From Promerops cafer (lineage: Eukaryota > Chordata > Aves > Passeriformes > Nectariniidae), in the NCBI GenBank assembly GCA_013398275.1, contig VZSE01000736.1, positions 1 to 64,000 on the forward strand: a DNA stretch of 64,000 nt, written 5' to 3'. Below the pieces are notes generated by a model, which was given only the letters and a program-made list of their open reading frames with translations, had not been told where the DNA came from and ran no database searches. Below are positions 33,467-46,600 of the stretch, piece after piece (the stretch's first letter is position 1; every line of letters begins with the position of its first letter). A program made the position numbers and the translations under genes.

Positions 33467-36400
33467 CAGATTACAAGATCTAGGATTTGGCCTTTTAATC
33501 ATTCATATGCCCTTAAAATACCCAGAGGTATCCCATAACATAGGTTTCCACACGTAAGTATTGTTTCCTTTATATTTTCTAAGTGGTGTATTTTGTATCT
33601 GCCTCTTCACGTTGCTGTGGATGGTATTTAGCAACTGTTCCTTCCTAACCTAGACTAATTGCCTTGTTAAATTTAATCTCAATGAAATAAAAATACTACC
33701 TCATTAATAATAAGCCTAACCTTCCTGCTAATTACCATCCTTAGCAAAGGGTTAAGCATCTTGCTATTTTACTTTTATAGCTGGCTATACTTTTCTGGTT
33801 GGTCTCATTAGCCCTGACTGCCTTTGAAAATGCTTTTCAATTAATATAATTTTCACATATTTCTTCACCCTCCAATTATGTTGGAATGCATGTTGATTTG
33901 GAAGAAATGGTGTCTTATGGGAATTGTGGAATCGGGAACCACCAAATAAGTCAGCACAGCTTATTTTCCAGTAAAGGGTATTTGTATTAACCTTGTGTCT
34001 AATTAAAATAATTGTTCAACTAAGTAAGAATTTTACAGAGTTTAGTGACATTATTAAGCAGTGGCTTTGCTGTATGTAGTAGGTGTAGAATATGAAAACA
34101 CGGGTGTTCTTTCAAGTCTTAAGTCACAGCTCCATATGGTGCTAGATGAAGTCACTTAGAAGGTGAGACGGCAATGAAAAAAATTTAACTTTTCAAAGAA
34201 TTTTTAGAGACTTTAGGACCTTGATTTTGCAAATTTTGGGACAGAGAATATATTGCCACCTACACACAGTTCTAAGCACCCTCAGTTCAGGGAAGCTGTG
34301 AGTGTTATTCTGACAGAAGGAATCTAATCTAGCTATTGTAGCTACTTGCCTTGTGGTCTTGTTGTTAGCTGAATGTCATGTTATCTGACTAGCTAATTAG
34401 CCAGCTAGCTTCTGTGAGATCACCACTTAGAAATGGAGAATTCTCCTGTCTTGCATCCTTTACTCTGATCAAGTCCCTCTAAGAGTCCTTAGACATTTCA
34501 TCTGTTACTCTGCATGTAACTACTGAATAGCAGAGCTGTTGAATTTGCACAGGATCTATTACAAGTGCCAGCTGTGCTTGTTTTTGTGCATCAGTGGAGA
34601 TGCCATATTATAAAGAGTTCAGAGATTACCCAGCAGGGATATGATTTATATTTGAACTAGATACTTCTTAATTGGATGATTCCCAAGCAGGTTGACAAAT
34701 AACCTCCTTTAGTAACCCTTGAACCCTAAGTCATATGGACTCATCAGATGGGTTTAATAAAGAATCATAAATTGAAGGAAACATGGATATTTGTGCACCA
34801 TGGTGGCCTGAAATACTCTCTGAAGATGATTCTTCCTCCGTACTAACAGAAAGAGGGGGCTGACTTGTATTAAAAAACCTTTTCCTGAGAGATGACAATA
34901 GACAGAGTATGAATACCCTTTTTAGCAGAATTGTGAAGCAGTCAGGTAGATCTTACAGCCTGTCTGTGCAGCACCTTGGCTGTGATACAATGCAGGAAAT
35001 AGGGAAATGGAGTTATGTCTGTGAGTGAAAAGAGATAACACTTCTAAGAAAATATAAAGAAAGAGGTGCCTAGATCCTGAAATTTTGGGCTGATATGCCA
35101 ACCCCAAAATCTGAATCTTGATTTAATACAGCAAACGAATATTCTTACTAGTGGGAGTACTCAAAAAAAAATCATCATGTAAAAAAATGCACTCTATTTT
35201 TTATTCTCTAGAAAGCCTTAGGGATTTGAGGTCTCTAGAAATTGAAACTGTAAGAAAAGTCTCGGATATCAATATATGCATAATACAGCAATAAGATAAT
35301 AAAAGTGCAGGGTGCAGGGCAACTTCCCTTGCAACTGCATTGCCAGCCAGTCTTATCAAAGCACTGGTGATTTTAAAGACATTTGATTCTTTTGAGGGGA
35401 ATGACTCCTTTTTTTGTGCTCTCTATCATGATTGTACATTTCACGATTAAGGTCTCTAGCAAGAAAATGACATTTTTGAATTTATTATAGGGTTTCTCTT
35501 ATCTCATTGAAAAAAGAAAGTGAAGACAAAGTGTGTGTTTATATTATGGTTATTAAAAAAAGCTTTTCTACTTTGTGGAACTTTTGACTTTAAAACAGCA
35601 GGGAATCCTTTCCTATGCAACATCCTCATTAGATAAAATGTTGACACATAGTACTCTTTGATCACGTTTGCATGAGACTCAGTATAACTAAGTATATGTA
35701 TCCACTGAATTTGATCTGTTATTGTGCATAAGATCACCATACTGCATAGGAAGGAAATGAAGAGGTGAAGCTTCCAGTTTTTCTGGTCAGAATGTCAGGG
35801 ACCAAAGCCTGAAACACGGCTTCTAGAAAATTTATGTTGACATCATGTCACCTCTCTGAGTCAGAACACAGTGCAGTGGAAGAGTGGCATACGCACAAGA
35901 CTGTCATACTGGATCTATAGAAAGCAGCTACTATGAGAAACTAAGCCTGCCTTAGGAAACTCTTGGAGGCACTTGTGATACTGACTGCACTTTCATGCTT
36001 TCTGCATCTAATCAGTTTGTTTTTTTCTTGAGATTTGCAGTCTCCATTTATTCCCAGCAGATAACAATAACAATACACCATCTCCTGAACACACTGGCTC
36101 CCCATAGGCCTCACTGCTAAGGTGAATGTGCTTAATACCACTTACTGAGAAGAGAGCTTCCACACTGCTGTCTGAGGTTACTTATCCCATGCTCACATGG
36201 CAAGCAGGATATGTGGGACAGAGCTCTCTGCAGGTCACATTCTCCCAGTGCTAAGGAGCCTTATTTCCATGGAGATTTTTATAGAGCTGTTTGGAGATCC
36301 ACTGCCACAGACAGAGACTCACTGAAAACTGCTTTAATGGAGACAGATTTGCAATAATCCAGGCATAGTGGTTTTCTTTCACAAGGAATAATGAGCAAGA

Positions 36401-39400
36401 GTTCAATGCAGCTGTTTATAATGGCCATGAGAACTTCTCTTACTGCTGTGGCAGTGTGGGGTGTAAGTCAGCCCAGTTAATGTACCAGGAAACAGATAAT
36501 AAAAATTTCAAGTGTGCTGTCACTGAGTCAGTGGAGTTAGCAGACAATCATCAGTCTCAATTCCACTGTGCCCTGAGCAGTGCATAGTGTTAAGTCTTTT
36601 AGTGGGAGGGACCCAGACTGCTCAGCTGCATGCCCTTGACCCTCAGCTGCAGAAATAGCCTTTCAGTTAGAAGTCAGAGCCTGTTCTTTGAGATTGGATG
36701 GATTTGTGTTCTTCCAAATAATAAAATTCCATGTTTCTTTGTTTTTTGATGGAGACATCTGTCTCACATTGGTTTCTAGTGGCTCTAAGGAAGAGCACGG
36801 CACTGATTCCAGGGTAGTCCTTTCACTACTTATGCTCAAGAATATCTCTTAGGAAGAAATAGCAAATCCTTATGTGCAACTGTATTTTTATTTATAAACT
36901 GATTTTTATACAACAGCTAGTTATTAACTCTTTATTTATAATAAATAAAGAAATAAAGAAATGAATATAGTATAAGAGCACAAAAAGTTGTTTGTGAGAT
37001 GATGAGATTTGATGAGAGGATCCTGATCACAGAACTGAGGTGAGCAGCCACTGCATCAGGCCCAGGCTCAGTGTGAGAGAGCACCTACCTACCTATTGTC
37101 TGTTGGCAGACTGTGGAGGGCATACACTGGAGCCGTGGGGGAGCAATGTGGCACACCCAAGCAAGGACAAAGATCAGGTACTTGATCTTTGAAGTTCTTC
37201 ACAAAATATTTTTCATATATTAGCTCTGTCATAAACCTAGGGCATTTTTATGGTACTCTCTGCTTTAGAGATTAGAATACCTGTATTTGTTCCTGGTTTG
37301 TTAATGTATTTGTTAGTTTTCCTTTTTATTGAGCTTAAATAATTATATTTTCTCCTCTCTTTCTACAAGAGCAGTCTTGCCCTCCTTCTGCACACTTTGC
37401 TTGGACAAACAGTTGCCATTTCCAGAAACAACTGCTCCTTTCCCTTCAGGAACAATCTTTGATCAAATTTAAGTAATTTTTTCCTCAAACAAGACTGAAT
37501 AGAATCACATTTTTCTGGTATAGCCTTTTATGGTGTAAATGTAAAATACCAGTCTGTTTCACTGGAAATACTTTACCATGTACATACCATGAATCAAGCG
37601 TGTCATGCTCAGAGCCACATCTCTTGATATTTACAGTGATAACGTTTCACAACTGTTGTGCTTTTTTTGTTTGTTTAAAAAATATGTCTCTCCACTTAAT
37701 AGCAGAAGTTGTAATTCTAGTACAGGGCCTAGAAGTACAGTGCTATGAAGCACTTTTTTTCAACACTTTCAGAACTTATCAGCAGCATGGTCTTCCTGTT
37801 AAAAACCCCCAAACTTTCAGCTATGTTGACACTTTGGCACTATTTTTGGCACTAGAAAAAACCTTCCTTCTCTTAATGTCCTGTTAACTCAAATATTACG
37901 TTAGACTCCTGTAGAACTGTAATCACCAGCAATCTTCCCAAACAGGAGATAGCTATTAACCCATTTTACAGTTCTTCTGTATTTTCTGCACCTTCAATAA
38001 TAATTTTTAGTCTGAGACCATGTTGATCAATTTCCTTAAGTCTGATGGATTAGATTTTACCTAATTTCCCTAGAAAATCACATACCTAGCAAATAAGATC
38101 ATGTTGTCTTTCGTGGCCTTTTATGTACAATATTCATTAATTCATATTTTTTCCTGATTGAGATCACACCTTGTAGTTGTCAATATCACTTTCCCCCCTC
38201 TAGTAAATAAAGCCATCACACTTACAATTCTTGATTTGCATGTTTCTGCCTCTGATTTGACATGAATTTTTTCCATATCACTTTCTGTTTCTTTAGTGTC
38301 ATCTCCATAATTTCTGACCAGCTCATCCAGCTCAGTGCAATGTCCAGTCATGTTTACTATGCCTTTATGTTTTCCTTAATGTTTACTATCATCCAGTTTC
38401 ATGTCCTACATCAGGCCTTGTGGTTCTTCCTTCCAGGTGTTTGTTGCCTTTGTTCTGTGTGGTAAATACAGCAGCTGTTTGTGTCTGACTTGGTGTTGAG
38501 TTCTGTATAGTCAGACTAATTGCATCAGCCACCTGGCTACTGCTCCCATCTGGCATCCTTCTGGCCCTTGCTCATCACTGTGCAAAAATCCATTGAGCTA
38601 ATTAAGGACCTAGACCTTCTACTGATCCTCTGCAAAGCCTTTCTGCTTGGCATGGTCTGTTAAAATGAATACAGGTTTCAGAGAATCTCTCACCTATAAT
38701 GTTTAAAAGTTTTGGAAGAAGGTATGTTTTTCTGATTCCATCATGGCTTATTTCTGTGAGTAAGTCTTGTTCTGAATCCTGTCCACAGTCGCAGGAATAA
38801 ATGTAAAAATCCAAATAGTATGTCTGGATTATTTTAATTTTTGCATTTTCTTCTCCCACTTCTAATTAATGAAAATAAAAAATCACTGCTGAAAACCAAG
38901 TAAAAGCTGCTCTTGGCTTATGCTCTAGACCTTAAAAATTTCTGTCAAGTAACATATGGAGAAAACATTGGAAATAAAAAAAAAACTACTGCTGTCTTTG
39001 AAGTTACATATGACATTCTTTGTCCAAACAAAACTATGTAAATGCTACCAATCCCTGTCTACTCTAGAAATGCAGGATTGCTTTCAAAGCACACTGTCTT
39101 TGGCTCAGAAAACACGGGATGCTGCTCAGGAAGGCAAGGTTGATAATAATGGAAAGGGTTGTTTTAGCAAGCAAAGGAAGTATGTGTACATAGGACAAAT
39201 GTTGCAAATACACAGAAGATAGAAGCCAGACTGGCTTTTTCATTTTTTGCTTAACACAACCCTGAATTTCTTTGCAGAAAGCCGTTGAGCTTTGCAAGCA
39301 ATGAAGCAGATTCTGCCCTTAATTGATTCTCTCCATTCATTGCAATGAGGAGGCAGTGACAGAATTATTTCTTAAAACCACTTCATCTGGGTCTGTAATT

Positions 39401-40442
39401 GTAAGAACCAGAACTGCTTTGATTTGAAGCACATGACTTTTTTAAAAAATAAGAAGGCTGGCAAAATTTTAAAGAAAAAATTAGAGAAAGGACCCTTCTC
39501 TCTCAATGACTTAGTAACTGTGCTTGTCTTCATGGGAACTGCAAATCAGCCCCATGTTCCAGGTATGCTGCTGTGTGTTTCTCTGCAGCTGTGGTCTATC
39601 TCCTACTGTTACCCAGAAGAGAAAATAATAAAGGTGATGGAGAAATTTCCCTCACTCCTAGGAGCCTTTATTCATTGAACAAATTTGTGCTTGAGTGTTG
39701 GTAACCCTGTAAAACCAAATTTGTATGCCCAAATTTCTTCAAACTTTCTCTCCATCTCAACATGCATTAGTCCCCAAGATCACAATCCATAATCATTTTC
39801 AGTATCCCACAATTCTTTTCATCTGGAGTTTTTGGGTCAGAAGAAGGACAGAATTTTGAGCCATCTGTGGGACTTATGACTCCTTGATATTACCAGGGAC
39901 TCTGGTTAACAGGTTGCCCTCATGTTATAGCTTGTTCCTCTTCTGAGACAAGAAGAATGTTTTCTGGAACTATATTCCTAGACTATTTCATTCACAAATC
40001 TTTACTGTCTTGGACAGAGATTTAAAGGACTAAAGTGGCAACATATCAAAGCTACAGCAAAATGTGCAATTCCCTGGTTCCCAGAAAGCAGCTGTGCTTA
40101 AAAGCTGTCAGCCAGCAAAGCATTTTTCTTTTTGCAAAACTGTGTATTTCGAACAATTCACTCTGCCCTGGACAACTCAAATTAAGGACTCTCTGTCGTT
40201 CTGTTGCCATCTCAATTATGCATCCTCAGATGAAAGGCAGCATTGATGTGGATATGTCCAGATAAAAACAGATTGCACCTTCATTTATAATGTGAAATAT
40301 TTATCTTTTGCTTTTATGGAAGTGCTTTGCATTTGAGATATGATACCAAGCCTCCTGAAAAAGTTAATGGACTCCAATTAATTATCTTGTGTTTCTCCTC
40401 CTGGTTCAGTTCCAACCTTTTAATTCTCTAAAGCTATCAGTT
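33467..40442. other. AT-rich unique sequence
   Basis: About 7 kb without a recognised gene or interspersed repeat. AT-rich simple stretches (for example about 36935-36965, aataaagaaataaag) occur. Open frames are short and lack motifs. Confidence 0.5.
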
Positions 40443-40661
40443 TCATTGCTTTATCACTTCTAGCACAACAAGGCGTTCCAGGTCATAACTTGGACCCGTG
40501 AGCATAAGAGGATTGCCCAGCAATTCATTTCCCAATGGATAAACCCTGAAGGGTTCAAATGTGTATCCAAGTGCATCCAAAAATCTTTGGAGGAGAAATC
40601 TCATTAGAACAGACTTCCTTTGATTTTCTTTCACTCCTGGTTGGCTTTGAAACAGCATCAT
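40443..40661 (-). other. unassigned open frame, possible terminal exon or pseudogene piece
   Basis: 72 codons ending in TGA at 40445-40443. The text reads like protein (RFLLQRFLDALGYTFEPFRV, then YPLGNELLGNPLMLTG), with mixed charged and hydrophobic residues and few low-complexity runs. A possible acceptor, ctcctccaaag, lies inside it. I do not recognise the family. No poly(A) signal or further exon is evident. Confidence 0.18.
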
Positions 40662-43600
40662 TCATGGTTTTGTTTTCAAGTATGCTTTTCTCTCCAACAT
40701 TTCCATTTGTAGTTCTGAGTGAAACTCAGTAGCAGAATAATACAAATATTCATGAGAAAAAGAACCTAATTTTTTGGAGACAATCAAACTTAATTTTTTT
40801 GAGAGCTAATCTAAGCACTGGTCAAAATGTAATGCTGGTGCTTGATCATTACCTGACTTGCCCGGTCCTCTCTCTTGTCCTGTTTGTCATGTGCTTGTAA
40901 ATCAAGATCAGCCAGCGGAGAACTTACTTGTTTTAATGAACAACATGGCAATGTCCAATTTCTAAGTTAGTCCACCAAATTCACCAAATGCATTTCTAAA
41001 CAAAAAGATGTAGTATAGTTCTGTATTTGTTATTTAGCTAGTTAAGTTTCATTGTTTATTTATAAATTAAATCAGATTATGCTTTTCAAATCCTTCAGCA
41101 CTTTGAATAATCTGAATGTTCATTTGAGTAAATGAATATTTGTGGAAGGAAAACACAAAATTCAATGAGAAAAACAACAGCAATAGCATTACAGTATGAA
41201 TTCTTCATTTATCACAAGCTAAGTCGTTCTTGATTACACATTCATCCTATTTTTTTTCACAGTAATGGTAAATACTTCAAGGGAATGTGTTGCTAAAAGG
41301 TAAATGAAAGAGACCATGGCTATTCCTTTTTATGATATTTTCAACTTGCTCTGTTGAGGCCTTTATTATAATAATTGCACTTATTCACATTTCTCCTGAA
41401 CTTCTGTTGGAAACTTGCTGTTTAAAGCTTTTCAACAAAACCTCAAAAGCTTATTTAAAATTCTGTTAAATTATTACTAATTTCTTTTCTTTTCTTTTTC
41501 TTTTAATGTCACTAGAAAAATAACATTTGTCATTATATTTGTATATGAATATCACTTGTTTGTTAAAATTGTATAGCAAAAATCTCTGGATATCAGAAGC
41601 AGTTCTTGGATCAGTTAGCAATCTTAAAAGATAAATCAACATTTTTAGATGCAGTTCATAAGTCATAGTACTTAGATAATTTCCTTTAACTTCACAATAT
41701 TCCGTGTAGGTCTAGGAAAATGTAGACAGAAATGGACGTTAGCTCAGTGTTTTGCAAGGTTTCTGGAAATGTTTTGAGGTGAGAGTTTGGTCATTTGTGG
41801 CTCCAAGCCAGAGATTACCTTCTTGAAATTTCATGTCCAACAGCACCTATTCTGTACAGAAAAGAGTGCTCCAAAGTAGAGGCCCGAAATGTTTTTACAC
41901 AAATGATTCCTAATGAAAGCTCCAGCAAAATGGACCTTTTTCTGCCATCAGCCTTTTCATTTAGGAGCTGACATAATTCATCCTCCTTCTCATCTGCTGC
42001 CCCTCATTATCCAGGTGCCCTGATGTGCCACATGGCATTCTTAGCAGAAGTATCCCTTTCAAAAGCACACTCCCCAGATCAGAGCTGTTTCTTTTGATTT
42101 TCTTTCTGACTCACTGACATTTGCAGAGATGTGCCAGTGCATCTGAGTCCAAAAACAAGAAGGTAGAAAACACATGAAGTTCCTTTTTCCTTTCATCTCT
42201 TCAGTCTTTGTAGTCAGAAAATATTTCTATTACATTGGCCTTTCTTTTCTTCTTCTTAATTTTCTTTTAATTTTTCTTTCATTTACCCTGATCTTATTAA
42301 AGTTGCTCACCTTTTTCTTGAGTCCTTCCAGCAGAGTTCTTAGCAAGTTTCCTCATGATGTGAGTGCTATGTAAAACATCCTTTAGCACTTTGTCACTTG
42401 AGTTGCTCTGAACTGTATTCCTGTTACATCAAGATGCACTCAATTGGAGACACAATTTCAAAACACTGCTGGAAACAATTATTTTACTCAAACTCAGTTG
42501 TGCCTTTAGAGGGTGTTGTGATCTCCTTACTCCACCTCAGAGTTTATCCTTTGTCAGTCTATGATACAGACATTGCTTTCTGTCCTGTACTGTAGTGATG
42601 AAATAGCAGTCATATTGTGATTTCCTGCCTTTTTTCTGCACTAAAAGTTGCTAGGTAAGTCTGAGGTTATCTTCTACTTCTGGCTAGAGGCTAAAATAAA
42701 GCTTTATACTATTGTATCAAACTGACAGAGATTAGCAGCAGACAATTACCAGCCATCTATCTATGCATTAAATATCTGTGTTTATAGAGGGTACTGACTT
42801 CTGATGATTCATCTGTCTAGTTTAATCTATGATTAGTGTCTGTGTAGGTGTAACTACACCTACATGCAGATCATCCTTGCAGCATTTGTTTCTGGGAGGA
42901 TGAGAGATTCTAAATGGAATAATTCCATTTGAGGCAGTGGTGATAGCCATCCCAACAGACAAGTTCATGCTTCACACAGTGAGGCCATGGAGGGCAGGCA
43001 GCTTACGGGCAGACAGTACTACCTCTCAGAGATTTCCAGGCAGAAAAAGCAGTTAGCTGAAATCTGGGGAACAGATCTGCATCTCCTCCTAGCCCTTCAG
43101 ACACAGTTCTTCCCAGCACTTCATACTCTGTGTAAAATGCATAGGGCAGTTGCAGCATTCTAAAATCTCCTTTTGTCCATTATAATCAAAGTCAGGTAAC
43201 TGCTGTTATACAAATTTTAATCTGGCTTTCCCCTTCCCCCTCTGGAATTACTGAATCAAAAAATGCCATACAACAGGATTTAAAAGCTATAAGTAAATGT
43301 TATTTGTTCCCAGATTGTCAGTTGCATTTGTTTGGGGCTGTGAAATGAGAAACATAATACTTACAGAGGTGTCCCAAGCACTGGTTATGCCTAACTGAAT
43401 TTCATATCCCACAGCAATTCATTTTGCAACATCAGGTCTGTATCATGACTCTAAAACCTCCATTGGGAGGGAGGTAGAGAAAGTTTTCAGTTATGACTGA
43501 GTAAAAATGAAGTCACAAGAACTAGTGTTTGCTGTGCAGTCATAGGACTGCTGTGCAGTCGTTTCTGAAAGTCGTAGGATTTATTTAAAAGTTGTTATTA

Positions 43601-46600
43601 GTCTGTTAGATTTCAGCTGGACAACTGAACTCTTCTGTCACTGTCTGGGCTTCAGCTTGGGCAGTAAAGAGCCCAACAATCCTAACCACTTGAGAATTGG
43701 TCTGTAAAACTGCTATGTGATCTGCTACCTCTAAATAAGTGTAAGAACAAACCCATCAGTTGCTTTGGGCTGCTCATTGTTTCCATGTGACCTGGACAGT
43801 CATCTCTGATTCCCAGTTCTGACCCTTGCTCCTTTTTTTGAGCAGTCATTTGGGTTTTGTTTTCTCTGCTCTTACTCCATCCCTTCTCTTCCGGAGCCAG
43901 ATTCCTGATGGCAATCCTGTATTTCCTGCAAAACAGCATTTGTGGCCATGTTTGACTAATTTTTCTGACAATTAACAATGCCATTGCTTTGCCTTTCAAC
44001 TTTGCTTCCACTTCAACTTCTCAGTTACTGAACTTTCTTTCACACAGTGTTGATACCCGAGTGTCTCCCAGCTTGATGCCTGTAACCTGATCCCAAGCAC
44101 TGGGATGCACTCTGCCAGATCCCTTCAGGAGTTTCCATAATTTAAACATGTTCCTGCACATATATAGTTTTGAGCTGCAGATCACAAACAGAATAAAACC
44201 CCCCCCAAAGTATTTAATGTTGGCCAGTGATTTTTAGTACAGCTCTTGTAAGTACAGTCCTCTGATTCTGCCTTTCCCAGAACAGCCAAAGTAAAAGTCT
44301 TATTTTCCATATGACTCAAGAGGCTCTCCTGAGGGCTGAGGTTTTCAGATCTCTTTAAGGAAGACTCCTTCTTGCTTTTATGTCTTGACTAAAACAATTA
44401 AATGACATAGTCATCTAGAAAAAGGGTGCTCACAAGTATTGAGAAGAGAAGCTATTGAGTTCACCAGAATGGAAGCACAGAGTGGGAAGAGGAGGAATCA
44501 AAAATTCTGAATACAAGCAAAGCTTTTAAGTGAGAAAGGAGATGAATTTGAAGTATTATTTTGCAATACAGCTTTCACAATAAAGGGAAGTAATTTTAGA
44601 TGTCAGGCTAACTTTTCTGAGAGGTCATGTTGTTGATAAATTATGGTGGATGCAATGTTTTTATAATTTGTTTTTCTTGAAGTCAATATGTGTTTGTTTT
44701 TGCCAAGCCATCATAAAAACCCTCTTGACAACTTTCACACAAATAGTTCTCCTAAAATTACTAGTAACCAGTAGGTAGCTGAGCCATCTTGCTGCTTTGT
44801 TCTTTATATTTGTCAGTAATTATTGGAGGCATGGATTTACTGGGAGTGTCTAGAGAGTGTTTCTCCTGGTTTTGCATCTAATTGTTTACCAGTTGTATTG
44901 CTAATGTAACACAAGGCTTGTGAAGAGTAGAATGCACCAGACCTTGAAGCTGTGGTTGTCCATAAAGTAAAATAATGTTGTGAAGTCATTCTTAGTGGTC
45001 AGTCATCAGAAGAGAAGACAGAAAAGTAGTGTTACTTGTGTCTGAATTACAGAAAAATATTGCTTGACATTTTGTGATTATGAGGACCTATTCCAGTGTT
45101 TGAAACTGAGAGAGGGAATAGTTGCATACATTTCATAGAGATACCTACCTTGTATCTCTTGGACATTAACATGGCTTTAATAGTCATAAAAGCATTTTCC
45201 TGGTAGATGTTCTGTGAAATACAAGAGTGTTCATTATTAAAAGAACATATAATTAACTTCAAATGAATCCTAAAATTGTGTTCAACTGTAATGTACAACT
45301 AAACAGAGTTAGTCAGGTGTGATTATTTAACATCTATGTAATTGTAGGTGCTTCCACACTAAAATAAACAGTATATTAGTGAAGTTGTATCTTCTATTCT
45401 TTTTTTGAAGATGCAGTAGAGAGCTAAATGACACATATCTTGTGATGATAGATTAATTATAAATGTGATATCTTCATCTTTGATCCAGAATGTATTTATG
45501 TAGACCAAATGTAATATTTGAGCAATATCAAATTTTTTCTCTCCACCTTAAGGTGTGTGCTTGTAACCTAGTGCAGAAAGAAAGTGCCTCCTAACCCTCT
45601 TGTCCCTCACCAAAGCCCTGGGTAAGCAGCTGCTGATAACCAAGCTGAAGCAGACTGAATATTACAGGAAATGGTCTTCATGAGAAATAACCTCTAATAG
45701 CACTCTTGGCATGAAAGAGAAGTGTTAGAAACAACATTCAGACTAGATGTTAATTTCTTATCCTTTCTCTGTGTTTCCTCTTCTAAAACTTCATAAATGG
45801 ATCTAGCATCTTAGAAAATTATTTGAAAAAACTTTTTTGGCTATGTGTTGACATGTGTTTGCATGGTGATACTTCTAAAGCTTTTAGCATAATCCAGTGT
45901 GGCTCAGTTCAAATTCAGGAAAACCATTTTAGCATATGGGCTTGCAGTTGAAGATTTTTCAAGGCCACCTTAGAAAGTAAAAGTCCAGTTTTCATCAGTG
46001 TGGTATCATCACTGTCATGCTGAGATTTCTAAAGAGGCCTCAGCTCTCATGCAGATGACAAATAGGAATCAAAACTCAGGTAAAACCAGACTTCTACTAA
46101 CACTGAACCCTTAGCAACAAGAAGGATGCAAACAGATAACTGCAGTGTTTGGGTAGAGACAATTAAGTTATTTGGCTGAAATAACTGCAGGCTGCCTTTA
46201 TTCAAGGTAGATTTCAGTGTTGTGGTCTAGTTTTCAATATTTATGCAGCATTTTAAAGATTAATAGCATAATACCCAGCATTGTATTGCTAGAGTGATTG
46301 GGACTACTGCTGTGAAATAGTCTAGTACTTTTTAATAAGGGTAGTAAGTAGAAAATGATCCATCAGGGATGAACCAAGACTAAAAATGAGCAATGTGAAT
46401 GGTGCTCTTTAAAAAAAGAAATAAGGTCCTCCAAGACAAATAAACATTCGCTGCCAAACCTTTATTTTATTAAATTAGCTCCCTTTGCTCTGAGTTTCGT
46501 GTTTATCTTTTAAAATGTCAGTTGTGTATATTATATCTTTAAAAGTTCCCTTTTGTGCCTTCCCTAAAGCTCAGCTGACTTTCAGTTACTGTCTGACATA

